From Tectiglobus sp965247245 (GTDB taxonomy: Bacteria; Pseudomonadota; Alphaproteobacteria; Rhizobiales; Hyphomicrobiaceae), in the NCBI GenBank assembly GCA_965247245.1, contig CBDFGV010000003.1, forward strand, positions 2,542,001 to 2,606,000: 64,000 bases of DNA. Direction: 5' to 3'. Below the pieces are notes generated by a model. It searched no databases. It saw only the letters and a program-made list of their open reading frames with translations, and had not been told where the DNA came from. This document shows, piece after piece, positions 1 to 7,220 of the stretch (the first letter of the stretch is position 1; each line of letters opens with the position of its first letter). A program made the position numbers and the translations under genes.

Positions 1-7
1 GACGTCG

Positions 8-409
8 ATGCTGAACGCTGTAAAACATTGCCCGGCTCCCCGTGCGCTCTCCCGCATGCCGAGCCTCAGGCTTCTGGCCGTCTCACCACCGGCCATTGAG
101 AAGCGCCCGTCAATCGTCAACTACATTGATCACGACTTGTCCTCACTGGCCTGCGGCATCCTCGAAGAGATGCTCGATGACAGACAATTACAGCGATCCA
201 TCGCATTGCAAGAGATCAACTGCGTCGTGACAACCACTGACAGCGTCCTCAAGACAAGCGAACATGCAACGATCGGTAAGTTCCAGACAACGATCACGTA
301 TTTCTCGCATGATGGATCGCTCTACAGCGACGCCGTATCCGTTCCGGCCGCCGCATCGGCCGTTCGTGGCTATCGACCAATTGCCGTCGACAACCTGATC
401 GCCGACTAG
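8..409 (+). CDS. Hypothetical protein, possibly the C-terminal part of a gene starting before the window
   Basis: An open frame runs from the left window edge to a TAG at 407-409, with an ATG at position 8, so the true start may lie outside the window. Codon use looks coding: third positions are mostly G or C, as in the genes that follow. The product has no signal peptide, no membrane segment and no motif I recognise. The middle part (about residues 35-80) is mixed charged and hydrophobic and could be the end of a ligand-binding or regulatory domain, but this is only a guess. It lies 169 bases before the ABC transporter genes on the same strand. Confidence 0.35.
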   Translation: MLNAVKHCPAPRALSRMPSLRLLAVSPPAIEKRPSIVNYIDHDLSSLACGILEEMLDDRQLQRSIALQEINCVVTTTDSVLKTSEHATIGKFQTTITYFSHDGSLYSDAVSVPAAASAVRGYRPIAVDNLIAD

Positions 410-578
410 CGACCGTTCGATCTGGAGGATCGATTTCTCTTGAACAAGAAATCGACTGCATCCGCAACGGACTTGTCTCAGCAACTCCGGAAAACTTGGC
501 GACTGTGTCTTGTAGTTTGGCCGTATCCGTATTACGTGGCGCCGGTAGAGTTCTGAAAATCAACACACTGAACGAGAC

Positions 579-1508
579 ATGCGCCCGATCATCGAAGTCA
601 CTAACCTTTCCAAAACCTATGCTTCGGGGTTCAAGGCGCTCAACTCAGTCAATCTCAGCATCAAGCCCGGCGAAATCTTCGCACTCCTTGGCCCGAACGG
701 TGCTGGCAAAACCACGTTGATCAGTATCATTTGCGGCATCGTCAATTCGACCGAAGGCCAGGTTCTGATCGATGGCTTTGACAATGTCAAAGACTACCGC
801 AAGACCCGCTCCCTCATCGGATTGGTCCCGCAGGAACTAACCACGGACTCGTTTGAAACTGTCTGGGCAACGGCCAACTTCAGTCGTGGCCTGTTCGGCA
901 AACCGCCTGCCCCGGCGCACATTGAGAAGATCCTGAAGGATCTCACCTTGTGGGACAAGAAGGACAGCCAGCTCATGACGCTGTCAGGCGGCATGAAGCG
1001 CCGCGTCATGATCGCCAAGGCATTGTCTCATGAACCGCAGATCCTGTTCCTCGATGAACCGACCGCGGGTGTCGATGTCGAATTGCGCAGGGATATGTGG
1101 GAAGTTGTGCGCGGCCTTCGCGATGCCGGTGTTACGATCATCCTGACAACCCACTACATTGAAGAAGCCGAAGAGATGGCGGACCGCGTCGGCGTCATCA
1201 CCGGCGGCGAACTCATTCTTGTCGAAGAAAAGAATGAGCTGATGCGCAAGCTCGGCAAGAAACAGCTGAGTCTCCAGTTGCACCAGCCGTTGACCGAGTT
1301 GCCGCAAAGTCTCAGCGAATTCGATCTCTCGCTGGAAGAAGGCGGCGCAGAACTCATTTATACTTACGACACGCAACGCGAGCGGACCGGCATTCGCTCA
1401 CTTCTCAATGCGTTGAACGACTCCGGCATCACGTTCCGCGATCTGCACACCACGCAGAGTTCGCTGGAGGACATTTTCGTTGGCTTGGTGAAAGAGGGTA
1501 AGCAGTGA
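579..1508 (+). CDS. ABC-2 type exporter, ATP-binding subunit (NodI/YadG-like)
   Basis: This is the ATPase subunit of a two-gene ABC-2 exporter and would act on the cytoplasmic face of the inner membrane. The 309-residue protein has all nucleotide-binding motifs: Walker A GPNGAGKT (38-45), Q-loop near residue 85, signature LSGG (135-138), Walker B ILFLDEP (155-161) and the switch histidine in TTHYIEEAE. The roughly 80 residues after the ATPase core are the usual C-terminal extension of the DrrA/NodI/YadG group. The stop codon overlaps the start of the permease gene (GTGA), so the two are translationally coupled. The substrate cannot be read from the sequence; lipid, polysaccharide or drug exporters all use this type. 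Confidence 0.93.
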   Translation: MRPIIEVTNLSKTYASGFKALNSVNLSIKPGEIFALLGPNGAGKTTLISIICGIVNSTEGQVLIDGFDNVKDYRKTRSLIGLVPQELTTDSFETVWATANFSRGLFGKPPAPAHIEKILKDLTLWDKKDSQLMTLSGGMKRRVMIAKALSHEPQILFLDEPTAGVDVELRRDMWEVVRGLRDAGVTIILTTHYIEEAEEMADRVGVITGGELILVEEKNELMRKLGKKQLSLQLHQPLTELPQSLSEFDLSLEEGGAELIYTYDTQRERTGIRSLLNALNDSGITFRDLHTTQSSLEDIFVGLVKEGKQ

Positions 1509-2266
1509 ACTGGCGGGCGATCGGGGCAATCTACAGATACGAAATGGCGCGCACCTTTCGCACCGTTATGCAGAGCATCGTCTCGCCGGTGCTGTCCACC
1601 TGCCTGTACTTTGTCGTGTTCGGTGCAGCCATTGGCTCTCGCATCACTGAAATCAATGGTGTGAGTTATGGTGCCTTTATCGTGCCAGGCCTCATAATGT
1701 TGTCACTCCTCACACAGAGCCTGACTAACGCGGCCTTCGCTATCTACTTTCCTAAGTTCATCGGCACGATCTACGAGCTGTTGTCGGCGCCCGTATCACC
1801 ACTTGAAATCGTGATTGGATACGTCGGTGCAGCAGCCACAAAATCGATCGCCGTCGGTCTAATCATTCTGATCACCGCGTCATTCATCGTTGAGATCAAG
1901 ATCGCGCATCCCTTCGTCATGCTGCTGTTCTTACTATTAACGTCGGTCACGTTCGCGCTGCTCGGATTCATCATCGGGATCTGGGCTCAGAACTTTGAAC
2001 AATTGCAAGTCGTGCCACTGCTCGTCATCACACCACTCGCCTTTCTTGGTGGTAGTTTCTATTCGATCGATATGCTCCCGCCGTTCTGGCAGACGGTCAG
2101 CTTGTTCAATCCAGTCGTCTACCTTATCAGCGGCTTCCGCTGGAGCTTTACCGAGATTGCAGACGTGAACGTATGGACAAGCCTCTCCATGACGCTCCTA
2201 TTCCTGTGTCTCTGCCTTGCGACCGTTTGGTGGATCTTCCGCACGGGCTATCGCCTGAAGAAGTAA
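1505..2266 (+). CDS. ABC-2 type exporter, permease subunit (NodJ/YadH-like)
   Basis: This inner-membrane permease of 253 residues partners the ATPase encoded just before it. It starts with GTG at 1505, overlapping the upstream TGA by four bases. It has about six hydrophobic segments and the conserved ABC-2 central region, with the FLGGSFYSIDMLPPFWQ stretch typical of NodJ/YadH proteins before the last two helices. Length fits the family (about 250-260). No further gene follows on this strand, so the pair forms a complete two-component exporter. Confidence 0.92.
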   Translation: MNWRAIGAIYRYEMARTFRTVMQSIVSPVLSTCLYFVVFGAAIGSRITEINGVSYGAFIVPGLIMLSLLTQSLTNAAFAIYFPKFIGTIYELLSAPVSPLEIVIGYVGAAATKSIAVGLIILITASFIVEIKIAHPFVMLLFLLLTSVTFALLGFIIGIWAQNFEQLQVVPLLVITPLAFLGGSFYSIDMLPPFWQTVSLFNPVVYLISGFRWSFTEIADVNVWTSLSMTLLFLCLCLATVWWIFRTGYRLKK

Positions 2267-2332
2267 GATGGCGGCTACGCTATTGGCGAGTAACGACCGA
2301 TGGAGTTCATTAGCGGACAGGCCGGGGTTGCT

Positions 2333-2418
2333 CCCCCTCCCCATAGGCGTCCGCCGTATGGGGAGAGGGGCCGGGTGAGGGGCAGCTAAATATTGGGAGT
2401 ATTTCCGCCCCTCACCCG
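2333..2418. repeat. Intergenic double inverted repeat (REP-like)
   Basis: Two nested palindromes fill the gap between the convergent permease and aminotransferase genes. The first pairs TCCCCAT (2338-2344) with ATGGGGA (2358-2364), with further imperfect C/G pairing outside. The second is a perfect 12-bp inverted repeat, CGGGTGAGGGGC (2372-2383) and GCCCCTCACCCG (2407-2418), around a 23-base AT-rich spacer. Short GC-rich palindromes of this kind are common dispersed elements in alphaproteobacterial intergenic DNA and can also end transcription from both sides. I see no second copy in this window. Confidence 0.6.
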
Positions 2419-2466
2419 AACTCGGGAACCCAGCACTCGATTAACTGTGAGCCTGACTGCGCAAGC

Positions 2467-3645
2467 TCAGCCCATTTCACTCAATACCAGATCGAGAATG
2501 CTAACTGCCTCGTCAATTTCTTCGATCGAGACGTTCAGTGCTGGCATGAAGCGCAATGAATCAGTTCGCGGGGCGTTGAGAAGCAGCCCGTTCTCCATGG
2601 CCTTGGCGACGATTTCCGGCGCGGTTTCCTGCCCTAGATCAAGCGCGATGAGGAGGCCAGACCCGCGCGTCGCGCCAAGCCCAAACTCTCCGGCGAGTTG
2701 ACCAAGCTTCATCTCCAAATGCGCACCAGCCTTATTGATGTGCGCAAGAAATTCGGGCTTTGAGACTTGATCAAGGACAGCGAGCCCAGCAGCGCACATC
2801 AGGGGGTTACCATTGTAGGTTCCACCCTGGTCACCATGTTCAAAACAACTGACGCTATCGGTCGCGAGAAGCGCCCCGAGCGGGACGCCACCCCCAATAC
2901 CCTTACCGAGTGTCATGATATCAGGCGTAATGCCGGCCTGTTCGTAGTGAAACAGCTTTCCTGTTCGCCCGATGCCTGTCTGGATCTCATCGACGATCAA
3001 GAGCAAGCCGTGGTCTTTGGTGAGTTGTCGAAGGTGCTGCAGGAAGGCGTTGGTCGCCGCCCAAACACCGGATTCGCCCTGCACAGGTTCAAGCATGACG
3101 GCAACGGTATTGTCCGTGATCAGTTCTTCAACAGAGGCAAGGTCATTCAGTTTTGCTTTCGAAAACCCCGGAACTTTTGGCTCGAACAGCGGCTCGAAAG
3201 CGGCTTTGCCAGATGCCGACATCGTTGCCAGGGTCCGGCCATGGAACCCACCATCGAATGTGATGATCTCAAAGGCCCCACCGCGATGTTTCTGGCCGTA
3301 CTTGCGCGCCAGCTTGATCGCGCCCTCATTCGCTTCTGCGCCTGAATTCGTAAAGAAGACCTGGTCGAAACAGCTGAGCGAAACCAGTTTGTTTGCCAAC
3401 GCGATGCAGGGTCCGTTGAAGAACGCCGGACTTGGCGTGATGAGTTCATTGGCCTGCTTTGAAAGCGCATGCGCCAGATGCGGCGGTGCATGCCCCAGGC
3501 AATTGACGGCCCAGCCTTGCACAAAGTCGAGGTAGCGCTTGCCGTTGCTGTCCCAAAGATAGGAGCCCTCCCCTTTCTCGAACACGACGGGAGGTCTTGC
3601 CGTAATCTCCATCAGGGCATCAGCGGCCGGGTTGTGCTTTTGCAT
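2467..3645 (-). CDS. argD: Acetylornithine aminotransferase-like class III transaminase
   Basis: This is a 392-residue PLP-dependent class III aminotransferase, closest in appearance to acetylornithine transaminases, which make N-acetylornithine in arginine synthesis. Seen in the sequence: SGAEANE (101-107) for cofactor binding, FHGRTLA (134-140), DEIQTG with Asp219 over the pyridine nitrogen, and Lys248 in TLGKGIGGG as the Schiff-base lysine. I chose the ATG at 3645 because AGGAGA sits just upstream; a start 14 codons earlier would run into the terminator hairpin. The gene stands alone without argF. An Arg-rich leader peptide and an intrinsic terminator lie directly upstream, which supports a role in arginine metabolism. 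Ornithine or other omega-transaminase activity cannot be excluded. Confidence 0.85.
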   Translation of the reverse strand: MQKHNPAADALMEITARPPVVFEKGEGSYLWDSNGKRYLDFVQGWAVNCLGHAPPHLAHALSKQANELITPSPAFFNGPCIALANKLVSLSCFDQVFFTNSGAEANEGAIKLARKYGQKHRGGAFEIITFDGGFHGRTLATMSASGKAAFEPLFEPKVPGFSKAKLNDLASVEELITDNTVAVMLEPVQGESGVWAATNAFLQHLRQLTKDHGLLLIVDEIQTGIGRTGKLFHYEQAGITPDIMTLGKGIGGGVPLGALLATDSVSCFEHGDQGGTYNGNPLMCAAGLAVLDQVSKPEFLAHINKAGAHLEMKLGQLAGEFGLGATRGSGLLIALDLGQETAPEIVAKAMENGLLLNAPRTDSLRFMPALNVSIEEIDEAVSILDLVLSEMG

Positions 3646-3670
3646 GGCTGTCTCCTTTTCTGGGCTGGGC

Positions 3671-3706
3671 ACAACAAAAAAGGCCACACGGGTCGCGTGT
3701 GGCCTT
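3671..3706 (-). terminator. Intrinsic terminator in the argD leader (putative attenuator)
   Basis: Read on the minus strand, an 11-bp perfect stem (AAGGCCACACG, loop CGACC, CGTGTGGCCTT; 3706 to 3680) runs straight into a T tract (TTTTTTGTTGT by 3671). This is a textbook Rho-independent terminator. It ends only about 25 bases before the argD ATG and lies 28 bases after the stop codon of the Arg-rich leader frame, so it sits between promoter and gene. The upstream minus-strand gene stops 175 bases earlier, so the hairpin could in principle serve that gene, but its position fits an attenuator better. Confidence 0.85.
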
Positions 3707-3734
3707 GGGAAAATCAGCTGGATCTATTTGGGGA

Positions 3735-3827
3735 TCAGCGTTTTCTTAATCGGACACGGCGCAACCTGGCGGCGTCGATGGTGCGACGGCGCAGACGGGC
3801 GCGCAGGGATGTCCGTGTGTTCAACAT
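3735..3827 (-). CDS. Arginine-rich leader peptide of the argD attenuator
   Basis: This is a 30-codon frame with 12 arginine codons (residues 5, 9, 11, 13-15, 21, 23, 24, 26, 28 and 30), including a run of three CGN codons at 13-15 and the less common CGG, AGG, CGA and AGA. It ends with TGA 28 bases before the terminator stem. No Shine-Dalgarno precedes the ATG, but a promoter-like TTGACA-17-CATACC ends 7 bases before it, so transcription should begin at or near the A of the ATG. A leaderless leader peptide of this kind is known for trpL in rhizobia. The inferred role is to sense arginyl-tRNA supply by ribosome stalling. GC-rich DNA can yield Arg-rich frames by chance; the arrangement argues against that here. 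Confidence 0.65.
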   Translation of the reverse strand: MLNTRTSLRARLRRRTIDAARLRRVRLRKR

Positions 3828-3834
3828 GAAGCGC

Positions 3835-3863
3835 GGTATGACGATGTCACACCGCGCTGTCAA
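3835..3863 (-). promoter_or_regulatory. Putative sigma-70 promoter for the Arg leader and argD
   Basis: On the minus strand a perfect TTGACA (3863-3858) is followed by a 17-base spacer and CATACC (3840-3835), a partial -10 match. Seven bases separate the -10 from the leader ATG. The spacer and -10 also form an inverted repeat (AGCGCGGT near 3859-3852 and ACCGCGCT near 3837-3830), which could be an operator or chance. Confidence 0.5.
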
Positions 3864-3881
3864 GTCTTTTTGGTTTAGGCG

Positions 3882-4553
3882 CTATCGAAAAGTAACAACC
3901 CTCTTACCAGAGTCTGCCATGTAAACGCCGTGACAGATCTCGCCGCCACCAGGCACCTTGGAGACGATAACCCATGGATGAGTCATGTAGGTCGAGATCC
4001 GCTTGGTGTCGCCGCGGTAGATGTTGCCATAGCTCTTACGGCGGCCCTTATAGTCCAACCAGTAGACCTTAATGACATCCTCTTCGCTCGCAGCGCGATT
4101 ACGGATAACGATCGACGTTTTCACTTTGCCATGGATGGAGCGCATCATCCCCTCACCACGGCATCGTGACTTGCTGAGGTATTGATCCGGTGATCCACCA
4201 GCGACCTTCAACCGATATTCCAGCTGCCCAATCCGATCGCCATAGAGCGTCTCAATGCAATCCTCGCTCGCATTACAAGCGTCGCGTTCTTTAATCCATT
4301 GCCGCTGGCGATTGCGGATCTTGCGCCACGCGCTCTTTCCAACACGAGCCCGAAGGTTCTGATAGACCTTGTTCAAACGCTTATCGAGGCGCGTCAGATG
4401 GCGATTGACGCAGACGGTGAACTCTGACGCCATGGTGGTCGTTCGGGCGCAGAAGGCGTCACGATAATCGGCCTTGCTTCTGGCGGATGCTGCTCCAGCC
4501 GTTGCGGCAATGGCGATGGCAAGTGTCGTTGAAATCAATACTGTGCGCTTCAT
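3882..4553 (-). CDS. Secreted LprI-domain protein with a VHL-beta-like C-terminal domain
   Basis: This 223-residue protein begins with a clear signal peptide (cleavage near ASA, residues 22-24). Residues about 30-115 form a DUF1311/LprI-type domain with paired cysteines and the typical RQRQWIKERDAC segment; LprI proteins are known as lysozyme inhibitors. Residues about 140-223 resemble the beta domain of the von Hippel-Lindau protein: VIRNR, then KVYWLDYKGRRKSYGNI, then a THPWVIV strand and a final VTF. The protein should be periplasmic. What the beta domain binds is unknown. The gene is divergent from the SDR pseudogene and upstream of the argD leader on the same strand. Confidence 0.75.
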   Translation of the reverse strand: MKRTVLISTTLAIAIAATAGAASARSKADYRDAFCARTTTMASEFTVCVNRHLTRLDKRLNKVYQNLRARVGKSAWRKIRNRQRQWIKERDACNASEDCIETLYGDRIGQLEYRLKVAGGSPDQYLSKSRCRGEGMMRSIHGKVKTSIVIRNRAASEEDVIKVYWLDYKGRRKSYGNIYRGDTKRISTYMTHPWVIVSKVPGGGEICHGVYMADSGKRVVTFR

Positions 4554-4730
4554 TTTGGCCTCCTAGCGGGATGAGCTTTTCAAACTGTGTTCGTGATCAC
4601 TAAGGTAAGCCCCGGACCGAGAAGCACATCCCAAGCGGCCGACATGCAGCGGAAACCAAACGGAACTTTCCGGTAATTTCCGGCAGGGAAACCGGAGAAA
4701 TATGAACAAACTTGCAGGGAAGGGACACCG

Positions 4731-5488
4731 ATGCGCGTTGTCATAACAGGTGGAGCATCTGGCATAGGGCGCGCCATTGCTGAGAAGTTCGCGGGCCAAG
4801 GCGCGGACATTGCTGTTTGCGATGTGGACCCTGCTGCGGTCGAGAGCTTTCAGAAAGACAAACCCAATGCCATCGCTCGAACAGCGGACGTGACTAATCA
4901 AGACGACATGGCAGCTTTCCTAGAGCAGTCGAAACCCGGTGGGGCGGCGCCGATGTTGTATGCGCCAATGCAGGAACCGGAGGTCCTGCCGGCCGCATCG
5001 AGGATCTGGACTACGCAGACTGGCAACAGTGTATCGCAACCAACATCCATGGCTGCTTTCTGACTTGTCGCTGGGCTGCCCGGATTATGCGTGCCCAGGG
5101 CAACGGACTGATCGTCCTCACCTCGTCGACGGCCGGATTGTTCGGCTATCCGTTGCGCAGCCCCTACGCAGCTGCGAAGTGGGCGATTGTCGGCCTCACG
5201 AAGACTTTGGCGATGGAGCTGGGTCCGGCCGGCGTCCGCGTTAACGCGGTCTGCCCTGGTGCTGTCGAAGGTGATCGCATGGATCGCGTTCTGGCCAACG
5301 AGGCGCAGGCTCGCGGTATCAGCGAGGACGAAGTCCGACAGTCTTACGTCACCGGCGTTTCCATGAAGACATGGGTAACGGCCGACGACATTGCTGAGGC
5401 TATTGCCTACTTCTCATCGCCGGCCGGAGCCAAAGTGTCGGGGCAGATACTGGCCATAGATGGCCACACCGAAACCCTGGCACCTTGA
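4731..5488 (+). pseudogene. SDR-family oxidoreductase with an internal frameshift
   Basis: Two frames together make one short-chain dehydrogenase of about 250 residues. The first (from 4731) carries the NAD-binding TGGASGIG motif. The second supplies NAG (in CANAGTGG), the catalytic serine region LTSSTAG, the YAAAK motif (Tyr-x3-Lys) and a normal C-terminus ending at 5488. The reading frame changes between about 4935 and 4943 in a G-rich stretch (GGTGGGGCGGCG); adding one base there restores a continuous protein (PGG then GGADVVCANAG). It is therefore a one-base deletion, real or a sequencing/assembly error. If real, the gene is inactive. The substrate is unknown. Confidence 0.8.
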
Positions 5489-5518
5489 TTGAATTGCAAG
5501 CTTACTGATGTCGCGCAA

Positions 5519-6196
5519 TCAGCGGTCAGCGGTCATAATGCTGAATCCGACCTGTGGCGTGCCGTAGGTGTTGCGCGAACGTGGCTTACGGCTGATGGCC
5601 ACCGGTGTAGAAACCGCACCGGAGCTCGCTTGCGCAACCTTGTAGGTGCCCTGCTTTGCAAAGCCTGTGACCACAATGCGCGTTCGCTTCATGCCGTGGC
5701 GTTGCACGAGCTGATAAAACTTGCGCGCATTCGGTGTCGTCAGTCGAATGCAACCGTGCGAGGCAGGATGGCCAAGCCGCTTCACGGCGTTCGTGCCATG
5801 GGTGGCAATACCACCATTGAAGAACACGGAATACGGCATTGGCGCCATGTCATACTTGCGCGAGTGCCACATCTTGGCCTTCCAGGCCGGCCTGAATGTC
5901 CCAGTTGGCGTCTCATGCCCCGTACGCCCGGACGATATCGCCCAACTGTGCAAGGTCTGACCACCAGCTTTGATGGTCATGCGTTGACCCGTCAGATCGA
6001 TGTGGGCGTGCAGCGTCGGCACCAGCGGTTTGGGCTTGGCCTTCGGCGCAGAGCTCAATGAGCCTTGCCCAAGAGCGGCCGTGTTGGATAGCGCAGCAAC
6101 ATGCTGAGCATCGAGCTCCGGCATCGCAAATGCGGTGGTGGTGAAGCAGAGGGAAAGGGAAAGCGCAAAGCTGCGCACAGGTACGCGGAAATACAT
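5519..6196 (-). CDS. Periplasmic L,D-transpeptidase (YkuD family)
   Basis: L,D-transpeptidases form 3-3 peptidoglycan crosslinks or attach lipoproteins to it, using a catalytic cysteine. The 225-residue protein starts with a signal peptide ending at AFA (residues 22-24). The YkuD domain covers about residues 80-175, with the HGT motif followed by SHGCIRL, the catalytic Cys at position 149 and the conserved Arg two residues later. The last 50 residues are a basic, low-complexity tail. The gene is divergent from the membrane ClpP-like gene; the intergenic space of about 100 bases must hold both promoters. Confidence 0.9.
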   Translation of the reverse strand: MYFRVPVRSFALSLSLCFTTTAFAMPELDAQHVAALSNTAALGQGSLSSAPKAKPKPLVPTLHAHIDLTGQRMTIKAGGQTLHSWAISSGRTGHETPTGTFRPAWKAKMWHSRKYDMAPMPYSVFFNGGIATHGTNAVKRLGHPASHGCIRLTTPNARKFYQLVQRHGMKRTRIVVTGFAKQGTYKVAQASSGAVSTPVAISRKPRSRNTYGTPQVGFSIMTADR

Positions 6197-6294
6197 TACT
6201 CAACTCCATACAGCAGATAGCGACGGAGGTAGAGCAACATGGTAAATAGACTCTTAACGAGCACATACCGAACGAGCGAGATCAGTACCCAAAC

Positions 6295-7200
6295 ATGCCA
6301 CGCGCCTTAGCGTACATTCACGATCATTGGCGCGGAGAACATCCACTCGGATGGTCTTTCTGGATCAACCTCGTCCTCATTCGCCTGCTGATTTTCGGCC
6401 TTGAGTTTCTTTTGCGCGGTTTTCTGGATCACACTGACTTTCTACTCGTTGCCGCCAAAACCATCTTCTTTGTTGTGTTTCACATCATCGTTCTGGGTTG
6501 GCAGATTGTGGGCACAGTCCGCGCCGCAGAATCCCACATGCAAGGAACTGGATCATCCTTTCTGCTGTGGGCCTGTTACGCGGGCTGCCTTGCAAGCCTG
6601 ATCGCAACGGCCAATGTTGTGCTCAGTACCAATAACCCGGTGAAATCCTACGACTTCCTGCGCACCTGGGCCGATGTTCAATCCGAACGGCGCAAGTCGC
6701 AGTACAAGCTCAGCCTCGATCCAGGCACCGGAACGATCTCATTCTCCGGTCAGTTCGTGATTGGCGTCCGCCGGGCCTTTAATGAGCTGCTCAAGAAGCA
6801 GAACCAGATCCAGAAAGTTGTTCTCGAAAGCCCCGGCGGTAGCGTCTATGAAGCGCGCGGTGTTGCACGGCTGCTCGTAGCTCATCGCATCACGACGCAC
6901 ATCGAAAACACATGCGCCTCAGCGTGCACCCTCGTTTATCTGGCCGGCGACAAGAGAACGATGTCACATTCGGGGCGCTTAGGCTTTCACAAGTACGATT
7001 TCAATTTCGTCAACAAGCAACCACACCCGATGATCAACCTGGCTGAGGAACACGCCGCCGATCGCAGCTTCATGAAAAGCCGCGGATTGTCGGACGCATT
7101 CTTGGAGAATGTCTTTGCGCAGGCGCACTCGGAAATTTGGTTTCCGCCAACGTCCAAGCTGATCGAAGCCGGCGCGGTTCATACACTCGAGACGAAGTAG
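6295..7200 (+). CDS. Membrane protein with a ClpP/SppA-like serine-protease fold domain (COG3904-like)
   Basis: The first 120 residues of this 301-residue protein hold about three hydrophobic segments. The C-terminal part (about 135-290) resembles the ClpP/crotonase fold found in COG3904 proteins: LESPGGSVYEARGVARLL for the oxyanion-hole region, then CASACTLVYLAG, where the serine between the two cysteines is the candidate nucleophile, then RLGFHKY with a candidate catalytic His. This suggests a membrane-anchored peptidase, but activity is inferred from motifs only. No strong ribosome-binding site precedes the ATG at 6295. No functional link to the neighbouring transporter is evident. Confidence 0.7.
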   Translation: MPRALAYIHDHWRGEHPLGWSFWINLVLIRLLIFGLEFLLRGFLDHTDFLLVAAKTIFFVVFHIIVLGWQIVGTVRAAESHMQGTGSSFLLWACYAGCLASLIATANVVLSTNNPVKSYDFLRTWADVQSERRKSQYKLSLDPGTGTISFSGQFVIGVRRAFNELLKKQNQIQKVVLESPGGSVYEARGVARLLVAHRITTHIENTCASACTLVYLAGDKRTMSHSGRLGFHKYDFNFVNKQPHPMINLAEEHAADRSFMKSRGLSDAFLENVFAQAHSEIWFPPTSKLIEAGAVHTLETK

Positions 7201-7220
7201 CCAGCGGTTGACACGAGAGA

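Noticed and set aside
2767..3535. Long plus-strand frames inside the aminotransferase region
   Set aside because: They are the complement of argD, which has all class III transaminase motifs; no ribosome-binding site or family motif supports the plus strand.
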